The translations under genes and the position numbers were made by a program. The notes beneath the pieces were generated by a model that saw nothing but the letters and a program-made list of their open reading frames with translations, did no database searches and was not told the origin of the DNA. DNA of 56,688 nucleotides, taken from Methanobacteriota archaeon (GTDB lineage: Archaea > Thermoplasmatota > Poseidoniia > Poseidoniales > Thalassarchaeaceae). Every line of letters starts with the position of its first letter. The stretch's first letter is position 1. Shown here piece by piece: positions 49,768-56,688 of the stretch. The stretch spans positions 23,426 through 80,113 of the forward strand of contig WTHQ01000020.1 of the NCBI GenBank assembly GCA_011523055.1, read 5' to 3'.

Positions 49768-52700
49768 TCGCAATCTCAAGCGCGCCTGGCATGCCTTCTC
49801 CTAAAACCTCTGTTTCATCAGGGGTGCTATCACCGAGGACCTTGTCGGTTTCATCCTCGTCGATGAAGACCAGCATGAAGACCGTGATCAGCGTCAGGGC
49901 CGCTCCGATATAGATCGCAGATGTGTAGTCGAATACGGAAATCATCCTCTCTGTTAGCGTGTATGCAAACACGCCAGAGAGGTTGAACAGGGACATGTAT
50001 GCAGTGAACTGGGTTCCTCCGACCTTGCTCCAAGTGAGCCTCATGCTCAACGAGATAATGCAAATCCACGCCATTCCACCGACGAAGGCCTGGATGATGA
50101 GATAGACCGTCATCACCGGGGTATTATCCCACATTGATTGGAGGAACGCCAATCCTGCATTTGCCAGAGCGAGGGATGTAAATCCGACCATAGCAACTCT
50201 CCTTACTCCGAACCGGTCCCCAAGCAGGCCACCCACGATCTGGCCGATGAGGGTCCCGAATACGACCACTCCACCGATTATTCCATTGTACTTCGCTTGA
50301 GACCATCCAGCTTCGTTGATGAATATATCAATTACAATAGGCCCCACGAAAATGTACAACTCAGAAAGGAGGCATAATCCAATCAACAAAAACGCCGACC
50401 TGACTGAGAATGCCTTGGTGAGGAAGAAGGATGTCTCAGCGACGCCCCTTCTTGTGCTGGGGGGTAGGATGGAGAGTGGATTAGTGACTGTTCTTGAGGT
50501 CAAACTGTGCGCGAAACTGGTGTAAGAAAGCCCTAGCAGTGCCAGGGAGGCTGCGAGCGCGACGTAGGCGATTGGGTTTGTAAGGCCCCTCAGACGGTCA
50601 CCGAGGGCAAAATCGATGGTGAAGACATCGATTGCGAAGCCAGTTACCCAGACCGAAGCCCCGAAGACTGCCAAGTAAGCCGAGATCGTAATCTTCCTGC
50701 TGTCGAGGGTGTATCCCACGGACTTTGCGACTCGGAATCGATCCTCTGAGAGCCATGGGCCCTGAACCTCAGTATCCTCCGCATTTTTATCGCCTTCCTC
50801 GTCTTCAACGGCCCACCAAACGTCATCCGACTTGGACCATGGGAAGAGCTTCACACCAGGCCTTTCCACCATCGTGAGGGGGACGATCAGGATTGCTGAA
50901 AGCAACGCCAGTTGTATGACAATGACTCCGCTGATTCCTATCTTCGTCACCGCGACTCCAAGAACCGCGCCGCCAACGATAATGCCTGCCCTCTTTGCAG
51001 CGAACATGAAGCCATTCGCTTTGGCCACTTCGTCAGGTTTGAGGATCTCGACTGCAAGGGCGTCAGTCCCGACATCCTGTAGTGATGCGAAGATGTTGTG
51101 AATGAACAATAGCCTTGTCACCAACTCTATCTCGGCGTTGAGATCGGGGACTAACAACAGAGTCCCTAGCGTAAGAACCATCCCCAATTGCGCTATCAAA
51201 ACCCATTGGCGCCTGGCACCGTATCGAGGGATGTTCACTGCATCGACCACCGGGCCCCATATCCACTTGAAGGTCCAAGGTAGAGCTACAGTGGCGAACA
51301 ATATGGCAACGTCACCTATCGCAACCCCATTGTCCACGAGATAGGCCGCGAAGGTCACGCTTGCGAATCCCCATGGAAGGCCCTGAGCGAAGTATAGGAT
51401 GCAAAGAGTGAACATCCTACGAGATTTATTCTCCGTTAGCGCTCCGCCGTGTTTCATTTCCAGGGAAAAGGCCCTGATGCCGTTCATTGGATTCCTTACG
51501 AAGGAAGATTCCGGGTCGCCCCCAGTTTTCTTTTCTTCCTCCTTCCTCTTGACGGTGGTTGTGTTCGCCCAGTCTTCCCTAAGAGCAGTGAAGCCGAGTA
51601 GAACAACGGTTGCGAGGAATGGGATCAAGAAGACGTAGGGGCCTAGTGTAGTCTGTCCCCCCGCTCCTGAGCTTGTGCCTGCTTGGCCGTCAATTAGAAT
51701 GACTCTGCGGGCATCGACTGGAGACATCCTGTCCTCGTTTATGACTAGCCGGGAATAGACAGTTGAGTTACCAGACTCTGAGTGGGGTAGCAACTTTACG
51801 TTCCATGAGGACCAGTCATTGGTCGCAGAGAGATCTGCTGCCTGCTGCCATTCGCCTCCGCCGACCTTCACTTGGACGTAACCGACTCCAGGAACACCTC
51901 CTGTTGAGGTTCCTGATATTCTTGATTCGTTCCCGATTTTCTCTAGCGTGGCTAGATCCATGCTCACATTGAGGGATGAATCTATCGCGCCCGCGGATTG
52001 TACGAACAGCAGCGGATCTGCTTGACCGTATCCGAATTCATTATCTGGCCTTGTCTCAAGAAGGCTGCAGTCGTTTAATCCTGGATCGTCAAGTAGTTGG
52101 ATGTCCCTCTCAATCGAGTGCGCGCTGATTATCGACTTGACCTCGTCGTGAGTGATGTCGGGATTGGCCTCAACCATCAGCGCGGCTATCCCCGCCATCA
52201 AGGGAGTGGCCATGCTTGTCCCAGATTTGCTGGTGTATCCATCGGAGGTGGCGGCATCTGGCGCCATGATGTTTGATCCTATAGTGGAGACGTCGGGCTT
52301 GACCCTGCCATCGGAGGTGTAACCCCTGCTGGAGTAGATAGCGAGGCCCAGATCTTTGTCTAGGCTTGCAACTGTGATTGGCAGGTTTGCGTCACCAGGG
52401 CTGTCTATCGTGTTGCACCCCGCAAAAGTGGCTCCGCCGAATTCATTGCCAGCTGAGAGGAACGTGATGATTCCAGATGCTGCAACAGCATCCATCTGCT
52501 GGCTCCATGCAGATGAGCCATCATTGTCGAAGTGGATCTCCAGCTGCTGCTCTCCGAGGGATGACGTAAGTATGTCGATCCCCTTGGCTTCCTTGTTCTC
52601 AATAGCCCATTCGGCGCCTTCAATAATATCCTGAATATCCCCATCACAGCATGCTAAGATATTGATTATCCATGCTCCTGGGGCCACTCCCACGTATCTG

Positions 52701-53557
52701 GATCCATCAGGGGCCTCTTGCCCACCTCCGGTTCCTGCTGCAATACCAGCAACGTGTGAACCATGTGTGCCTGAATCATAGGATTCTCGCGCAGGCTGCT
52801 CAGAATCAGTTATAACCGCATCAAAAAATGCTGAAATCTTCGGGTCACAGTCTATATTAATTGGATTAGGGTTGAAGGGATCTGGATCTGGTTGGTCGCA
52901 GCCAAGAGTGATCTCATCGTCCATGTCATCCAACCCTGCATGGTCCCCCCGTACTCCTGTGTCAAGCACTGCAATGGTGACACCGGTCCCGTCGTATCCG
53001 TATTGGGCCCAGACTTCCTCAACCCCCATGTTTGGAACCGCTTCGTTCATGTGGGTCTCTGCTAGTCCCAAGTCCTCCATCATGACGACACCGGGCAAAT
53101 CTAGTATCGCGGAGAACGGATTGATCATCTCTATTGGGACATTCGCGATGAGACTATCGAGATAAATCGGCCTCATCGTTACTGATACCCCAAGGGCTTC
53201 CAATGCCCTGACATCAGCCGTTGATGGGTGGTGGTCATAGTCAATGAATAGTCTAGCCTGGCCAGGGTCTGCACGCTTCCACCACGATGATTGGAAATCC
53301 TCTGGCTGGGTCAGAAGCCAAGTGAGCCTATCGTCAATTCTGTCATGATTCGCATCTCTGGACCAGTCGTCCCACCAATCATCGTGGATGTCCAGGGAAT
53401 GACGAGGTTGCCATTCTCCAGCGAAGTCGAAGCCCCCTCTTTTGTCCTGGAGATTGATTTGGGAGGCTGTCATGGGGACGATTAGGGTCGCCAGAATTAG
53501 GAAAGCCAATGCCCGGCGGGTTGCTGCCATCAAACGCACGAGGGGCACACCCCTCAT
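49739..53557 (-). CDS. subtilase (S8) fused to an MFS transporter
   Basis: One uninterrupted 1272-residue frame. Residues 1-30 form a signal peptide; an inhibitor-like prodomain (to about 185) is followed by the S8 protease: Asp in IAVLDTGVRGDH (about 197), His in GTHGSHVAGIAAG (about 267) and Ser in KSGTSMATPLMAGIAALM (about 446). A C-terminal domain to about 600 leads to a TM helix (about 642-662, PYVFLIPFLATVVLLGFTAL), a cytoplasmic linker, and a 12-TM MFS carrier from about 714 (RRMFTLCILYFAQGLPWGFA, AmpG-like) to 1245. An acidic cytoplasmic tail ends it. The protease is extracellular, so it could generate peptides taken up by the carrier. ATG 53530 is an alternative start. Two fused genes, or a lost stop, are possible. 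Confidence 0.85.
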   Translation of the reverse strand: MRGVPLVRLMAATRRALAFLILATLIVPMTASQINLQDKRGGFDFAGEWQPRHSLDIHDDWWDDWSRDANHDRIDDRLTWLLTQPEDFQSSWWKRADPGQARLFIDYDHHPSTADVRALEALGVSVTMRPIYLDSLIANVPIEMINPFSAILDLPGVVMMEDLGLAETHMNEAVPNMGVEEVWAQYGYDGTGVTIAVLDTGVRGDHAGLDDMDDEITLGCDQPDPDPFNPNPINIDCDPKISAFFDAVITDSEQPARESYDSGTHGSHVAGIAAGTGGGQEAPDGSRYVGVAPGAWIINILACCDGDIQDIIEGAEWAIENKEAKGIDILTSSLGEQQLEIHFDNDGSSAWSQQMDAVAASGIITFLSAGNEFGGATFAGCNTIDSPGDANLPITVASLDKDLGLAIYSSRGYTSDGRVKPDVSTIGSNIMAPDAATSDGYTSKSGTSMATPLMAGIAALMVEANPDITHDEVKSIISAHSIERDIQLLDDPGLNDCSLLETRPDNEFGYGQADPLLFVQSAGAIDSSLNVSMDLATLEKIGNESRISGTSTGGVPGVGYVQVKVGGGEWQQAADLSATNDWSSWNVKLLPHSESGNSTVYSRLVINEDRMSPVDARRVILIDGQAGTSSGAGGQTTLGPYVFLIPFLATVVLLGFTALREDWANTTTVKRKEEEKKTGGDPESSFVRNPMNGIRAFSLEMKHGGALTENKSRRMFTLCILYFAQGLPWGFASVTFAAYLVDNGVAIGDVAILFATVALPWTFKWIWGPVVDAVNIPRYGARRQWVLIAQLGMVLTLGTLLLVPDLNAEIELVTRLLFIHNIFASLQDVGTDALAVEILKPDEVAKANGFMFAAKRAGIIVGGAVLGVAVTKIGISGVIVIQLALLSAILIVPLTMVERPGVKLFPWSKSDDVWWAVEDEEGDKNAEDTEVQGPWLSEDRFRVAKSVGYTLDSRKITISAYLAVFGASVWVTGFAIDVFTIDFALGDRLRGLTNPIAYVALAASLALLGLSYTSFAHSLTSRTVTNPLSILPPSTRRGVAETSFFLTKAFSVRSAFLLIGLCLLSELYIFVGPIVIDIFINEAGWSQAKYNGIIGGVVVFGTLIGQIVGGLLGDRFGVRRVAMVGFTSLALANAGLAFLQSMWDNTPVMTVYLIIQAFVGGMAWICIISLSMRLTWSKVGGTQFTAYMSLFNLSGVFAYTLTERMISVFDYTSAIYIGAALTLITVFMLVFIDEDETDKVLGDSTPDETEVLGEGMPGALEIANDEATSVSV

Positions 53558-53601
53558 CTTACTTGCGCATCATGGTTCCAGCCAGTGCCCAAAACGCCAC
53601 C

Positions 53602-53611
53602 CTATTTACTT
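53602..53611 (+). promoter_or_regulatory. putative TATA box for the riboflavin operon
   Basis: CTATTTACTT centred about 26 nt upstream of ATG 53632, the spacing expected for a leaderless archaeal transcript starting ribB. No FMN riboswitch is visible: the leader is far too short and the RFN element conserved core is not seen. Confidence 0.45.
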
Positions 53612-53631
53612 GAACCTGCACCCCACTCCAT

Positions 53632-54366
53632 ATGAGCATGCAGCCCGGGCATTCAGTAGTTGAAATTGCCATTCGAGAATTCGCCTTGGGCAAACCGGTC
53701 ATGGTGTTCGACTCCTCATTCAGAGAGAGCGAGACTGATTTACTCTGGCCAGCCCAATTCGCAACCCCAGAAATAATGAGGAGGTTGAGGAAGGACTGTG
53801 GAGGGCTGCTTTTCCTAGCTATTGGGAATGAGATCGGCAGTGTATTCGACCTGCCTTGGCTACAGGATATACACACCCACCCTGCTTTGCTTGAATTGCA
53901 CCCGGTTCTTGATCGCTTGAAGACCAATGACCTGCAATATGATACTAAGTCTGCGTTTACCCTTTCGATTAATCACAGGGACACCTTTACCGGCATCACA
54001 GACAGAGACAGGGCATTGACGACTAGGAGGTTCGGTGAGCTTAGCGGGGAGGTTCTAGGTAGTCAAATGTCAAAGGGGGAGGCTCAAGCAGCATTGGGCA
54101 AGGAGTTCCGTACTCCAGGTCACATACCGGTTTGCAGGGAGTCCCCAGGGGGTCTGTCAAATAGACAAGGTCACACAGAACTCGCTGTAAGCATTGCACG
54201 AATGGCGGGTCTTGTCCCTTGCACTATCGGTGCAGAGATGTTACAACCAGATGGAGATGGGGCCCTACCAGTCAGTGAGGCGAGAGCCTACGCCGAGAGG
54301 CGGTCAATACCAATGTTGACAGGCGAAGATTTGTTGGGATACTTTACCAACCAAGGGGGCGTTTGA
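53632..54366 (+). CDS. ribB: 3,4-dihydroxy-2-butanone 4-phosphate synthase
   Basis: 244 residues. Converts ribulose 5-phosphate to the four-carbon unit for lumazine. Metal and active-site marks are present: the acidic loop FRESETDLLWPAQ (family REGEGDL variant), TFTGITDRDRALT, FRTPGHIPVCRES and RQGHTELAVSIARMAG. No GTP cyclohydrolase II domain is fused, as in archaea. It starts the operon; ATG 53638 is an alternative start. The following ribL begins immediately at the TGA-GTG junction. Confidence 0.93.
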   Translation: MSMQPGHSVVEIAIREFALGKPVMVFDSSFRESETDLLWPAQFATPEIMRRLRKDCGGLLFLAIGNEIGSVFDLPWLQDIHTHPALLELHPVLDRLKTNDLQYDTKSAFTLSINHRDTFTGITDRDRALTTRRFGELSGEVLGSQMSKGEAQAALGKEFRTPGHIPVCRESPGGLSNRQGHTELAVSIARMAGLVPCTIGAEMLQPDGDGALPVSEARAYAERRSIPMLTGEDLLGYFTNQGGV

Positions 54367-54822
54367 GTGACTAGAATAATGGCAGTTGGAGTTTTCGACT
54401 TACTCCACGCTGGGCACTTGCATTATCTAGAGCAAGCCAAACTGCTGGGATCTGAGCTAATTGTCGTGGTTGCCCATGACGACACAGTCCGAACAAGGAA
54501 GCATGAGCCTGTCACCAGTCACGATTTGAGGGCGCGGATGGTTGAAGGTCTGAAGCCCGTTGACGAAGCAATTGTAGGGAATCCCCCCTCTACACCAATT
54601 TACGATATACTCGAAAAGGTGTCCCCAGACATAATTGCACTCGGATACGACCAGAAGCACTCGATCGACTCGGTCAAGGACGGATTATCATCACGGGGGT
54701 ACACTGACGTCAAAGTTACAAGGGTCGAAGGCCTATCAGACGATCTTGACGGGACCAGGAAGATCATTGCGAGGATACTCAATCTATGGCCAAATGAAGA
54801 AGGGGGCCCTTTCGAGGAGTGA
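54367..54822 (+). CDS. ribL: FAD synthetase, archaeal RibL type
   Basis: 151-residue nucleotidyltransferase that transfers AMP to FMN to make FAD. The HxGH motif is GVFDLLHAGHLHYLEQAK at about residues 8-25, with VVVVAHDDTVR and DIIALGYDQKHSID as the C-terminal family marks. Glycerol-3-phosphate cytidylyltransferase is a close relative, but the riboflavin operon context and the GYDQ segment favour RibL. GTG 54367 directly follows the ribB stop; ATG 54379 is an alternative start. Confidence 0.88.
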   Translation: MTRIMAVGVFDLLHAGHLHYLEQAKLLGSELIVVVAHDDTVRTRKHEPVTSHDLRARMVEGLKPVDEAIVGNPPSTPIYDILEKVSPDIIALGYDQKHSIDSVKDGLSSRGYTDVKVTRVEGLSDDLDGTRKIIARILNLWPNEEGGPFEE

Positions 54823-54828
54823 AGTGAC

Positions 54829-55455
54829 ATGTTTACTGGAATTGTGGAAGGAGTTGGTGCCCTACGTTCCTCGGACAAGAGACAAGGATTTACCAATTGG
54901 GTTGTGGAATTCCCCGAAGGTGCTTTAGATGGGATTGAGATTGGCGCCAGCGTCGCCATCGAAGGTGTATGCCTAACAGTGACTTCGATTAACGGGCGAA
55001 GTGCATCTTTCCAAATTATCGAAGAGACGTTGCATAGGTCTACCTTGGGCAACCTACGGCCTGGCGACCCTCTAAATTACGAAAGGTCACTTACCTATGG
55101 AAAGGAGGTCGGGGGCCATCTCGTATCGGGACACGTCATGGAGGTAGGAAAAATAATCAAACGATTGGATTCGAGAGATGAAAACAATGGTGAGGCCACC
55201 TGCAGCATTACAATCCAAACCTCTGAGATGGTTGGAAAGTACATTTTCGAGAAGGGGTATGTATCCATCGATGGAATCTCCCTAACCATCGGAAACACCC
55301 ACAACAATGCATCATTTGATTTGCACATAATTCCCGAGACTCTTCGAAGGACGACACTCGGCCATAAGAAAGAGGGGTCCTTGGTGAATATCGAAATAGA
55401 TTCTATTACAAAGGCCACTGTAGACACAGTGATGCGAATGTCCGATGGAGTATGA
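54829..55455 (+). CDS. ribE: riboflavin synthase, bacterial alpha-subunit type
   Basis: 208 residues with two lumazine-binding repeats: MFTGIVEGVGAL, IEGVCLTVTSI and HLVSGHVMEVG in the first, FEKGYVSIDGISLTIG and TLRRTTLGHK in the second. It dismutates two lumazines to riboflavin. Many archaea use an unrelated riboflavin synthase related to lumazine synthase (RibC type). This one is the bacterial/eukaryotic trimeric form, a possible transfer. It is 6 nt after ribL and runs into ribH. Confidence 0.93.
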   Translation: MFTGIVEGVGALRSSDKRQGFTNWVVEFPEGALDGIEIGASVAIEGVCLTVTSINGRSASFQIIEETLHRSTLGNLRPGDPLNYERSLTYGKEVGGHLVSGHVMEVGKIIKRLDSRDENNGEATCSITIQTSEMVGKYIFEKGYVSIDGISLTIGNTHNNASFDLHIIPETLRRTTLGHKKEGSLVNIEIDSITKATVDTVMRMSDGV

Positions 55456-55459
55456 AAGC

Positions 55460-55858
55460 ATGAAATCAATAGCACTTGTTTGTGGTGAATTCCACAGAAA
55501 TTATGTTGAGGAAATGGTGAATTACGCTAAGGACGAGGCTTCTTCACTCGGCATCGAGATCTCGGATATTGAGTGGGTTCCCGGGTCATACGAAGCCCCC
55601 CTTGCAGCCTCGAGACTGCTAACTCGAGGGGGTGTCCAGGGGGTAGTATGCCTTGGAGTGATTGAGAAAGGAGAGACTGACCACGGACTCGTCATTGGCC
55701 AGGCGGTCTCAGCCGCATTAATGGATCTGCAGATAAAATTTGGAAAGCCAGTGGGTTTGGGCATAATCGGGCCCGGAGCAGAAGAATTCCATATCGGCCC
55801 CAGGCTGGAACCACACGCGAGATCTGCGATCAGAGCAGTTTACTCAATGCTAGATTGA
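55460..55858 (+). CDS. ribH: 6,7-dimethyl-8-ribityllumazine synthase
   Basis: 132 residues from ATG 55460 (MKSIALVCGEFHRNYVEEM); ATG 55445 overlaps ribE and gives five extra residues. Lumazine synthase motifs: GSYEAPLAASRLL, VVCLGVIEKGETDHGLV (the GETxH catalytic region), and VGLGIIGPGAEEFH. It condenses the RibB product with the ribitylamino-uracil. GGAG about ten nt upstream of ATG 55460 and the family's usual start support this start. Confidence 0.9.
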   Translation: MKSIALVCGEFHRNYVEEMVNYAKDEASSLGIEISDIEWVPGSYEAPLAASRLLTRGGVQGVVCLGVIEKGETDHGLVIGQAVSAALMDLQIKFGKPVGLGIIGPGAEEFHIGPRLEPHARSAIRAVYSMLD

Positions 55859-55927
55859 AATTTCTTGAAAACCATCGTCAGGTACCTAGTGTCAATATTC
55901 AAGGGACTCCCGTTACTCCATGGCGAT

Positions 55928-56688
55928 ATGGCCACCGCGCGCAATGTGATAATCATCGGATCTGGACCGGCAGGATACACTGCTGGACTATATTCAGCAA
56001 GGGCAATGATGGAGCCTCTGATGTTTGCAGGTTACATGTCAGGCGGACAGTTAATGCTCACGTCTGACATCGAAAATTTTCCCGGGTACCCCCAGGGAAT
56101 TGGTGGCCCAGAAATGATGCTAGAGCTCCGGGCCCAATCGGAAAGATTTGGGCTTGAGATCCATGACAAGAACGTCGAAAGAGTGGATCTGCGAGAAAGG
56201 CCGTTCGGAGTCTGGGTAGAAGGCGAGGAATACCGGGCAGAAGCCCTAATCATTTGTACTGGCGCCGAAGCAATTTGGCTAGGAGTGGAGGGAGAGGAGA
56301 GCCAGAAAGGGAGAGGCATTTCTACCTGCGCGACATGTGATGGCGCATTTTTCAGGGATGAGGAGGTCATAGTCGTCGGCGGCGGGGACTCTGCCATGGA
56401 AGAGGCAATCTTTCTGACGAGATTCGCCAACAAGGTGACGATAATCCACAGAAGGGATGTTTTCAAGGCCTCCAAGGTGATGCTTGAAAGGGCCAGGAAC
56501 CATCCCAAAATCGAGATATTGACTCACAGGCAGGTAGTGAGGTGGTTGTCTGACGATAAGGGCCTTACAGGTGCTGTAATCGAGGATCCGAGGGACAACT
56601 CAACTGAAGAATTGTCATGCACTGGCGCATTCATTGCGATCGGTCACAAACCTATTACTGATTTTCTTGATGGCCAGGTAGAAACAGA
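55928..56688 (+). CDS. trxB: thioredoxin reductase, partial at right edge
   Basis: 253 codons are visible before the window ends, in a single open frame from ATG 55928. FAD-binding GSGPAGYTAGLYSARA at the N-terminus, redox-active CATCDG at about residues 138-143, NADPH-binding VVGGGDSAMEEAIFL and the HRR segment after it. It reduces thioredoxin-like proteins; the Bcp and glutaredoxin-like proteins in this window are possible clients. Being 69 nt after ribH, it may be cotranscribed with the FAD-making genes. The C-terminal part of the protein, roughly the last quarter, is missing. Confidence 0.93.
   Translation, partial: MATARNVIIIGSGPAGYTAGLYSARAMMEPLMFAGYMSGGQLMLTSDIENFPGYPQGIGGPEMMLELRAQSERFGLEIHDKNVERVDLRERPFGVWVEGEEYRAEALIICTGAEAIWLGVEGEESQKGRGISTCATCDGAFFRDEEVIVVGGGDSAMEEAIFLTRFANKVTIIHRRDVFKASKVMLERARNHPKIEILTHRQVVRWLSDDKGLTGAVIEDPRDNSTEELSCTGAFIAIGHKPITDFLDGQVET

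Overview
The window looks like a piece of a planktonic euryarchaeal chromosome, most likely Marine Group II/Poseidoniia or a related Thermoplasmatota lineage. The archaeal evidence is a TATA-binding protein, an archaeosine-type tRNA-guanine transglycosylase, a CTP-type riboflavin kinase, RibL, mevalonate kinase with an aconitase-X/phosphomevalonate dehydratase, SepF, archaeal-style lipoproteins, and TATA-like boxes about 25 nt upstream of start codons (leaderless transcripts). Bacterial-type genes are mixed in: alpha-type riboflavin synthase, Bcp, PolX, a FadF-like protein, membrane pyrophosphatase and CaiB. The placement is my inference from gene content; no marker search was run. I see no rRNA, tRNA, CRISPR array, insertion sequence or phage module. 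Coding density is very high and no gap exceeds 300 bases.

Layout. 0.2-4.7 kb: a GDPD-family protein whose HRG motif lies at the C-terminus, citrate synthase, an alpha-oxoamine synthase, an NTF2-like protein and riboflavin kinase. 4.6-16.8 kb (minus strand): one tightly packed ten-gene run, in transcription order aconitase X, TgtA, ABC ATPase, permease, ABC ATPase, permease with an Asp-rich extracellular loop, an unknown lipocalin-like protein, a PH-domain membrane protein, a TPR protein, TruA. Several junctions are ATGA overlaps. 16.9-18.2 kb: Bcp and a flavin-reductase-like protein. 18.2-23.8 kb (minus strand): mevalonate kinase, TBP, a giant PKD/CARDB surface protein, SepF.

23.9-29.3 kb (plus strand): a FadF-like membrane Fe-S oxidoreductase, a membrane protein, two tandem C26 amidohydrolases, CysRS. 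29.3-32.7 kb: secreted or lipid-anchored envelope proteins and a TauE/SafE transporter. 32.8-45.7 kb: DEAD-box helicase, methyltransferase, CoA-transferase, IleRS, NAD synthetase, SOUL protein, SpoU methyltransferase, Nth, PolX and NifU-like protein, with several small membrane proteins. 45.8-49.8 kb: membrane pyrophosphatase, lipoprotein, esterase, glutaredoxin. 49.7-53.6 kb: a single ORF joining a secreted subtilase to an MFS transporter. 53.6-56.7 kb: riboflavin operon ribB-ribL-ribE-ribH, then thioredoxin reductase running off the right edge.

How the genes connect. RibB, RibE and RibH, with RibK (4.2 kb) and RibL, supply riboflavin, FMN and FAD to flavoproteins such as TrxB. Mevalonate kinase and the fused aconitase X are candidates for the archaeal modified mevalonate route to membrane lipids. 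The most unusual items are the apparent circular permutation of GDPD, the long acidic insertion in TBP, the protease-transporter fusion, a TgtA that has lost its zinc cysteines, the ABC/lipocalin/PH-domain envelope operon, and an ABC ATPase gene without a usable canonical start codon.
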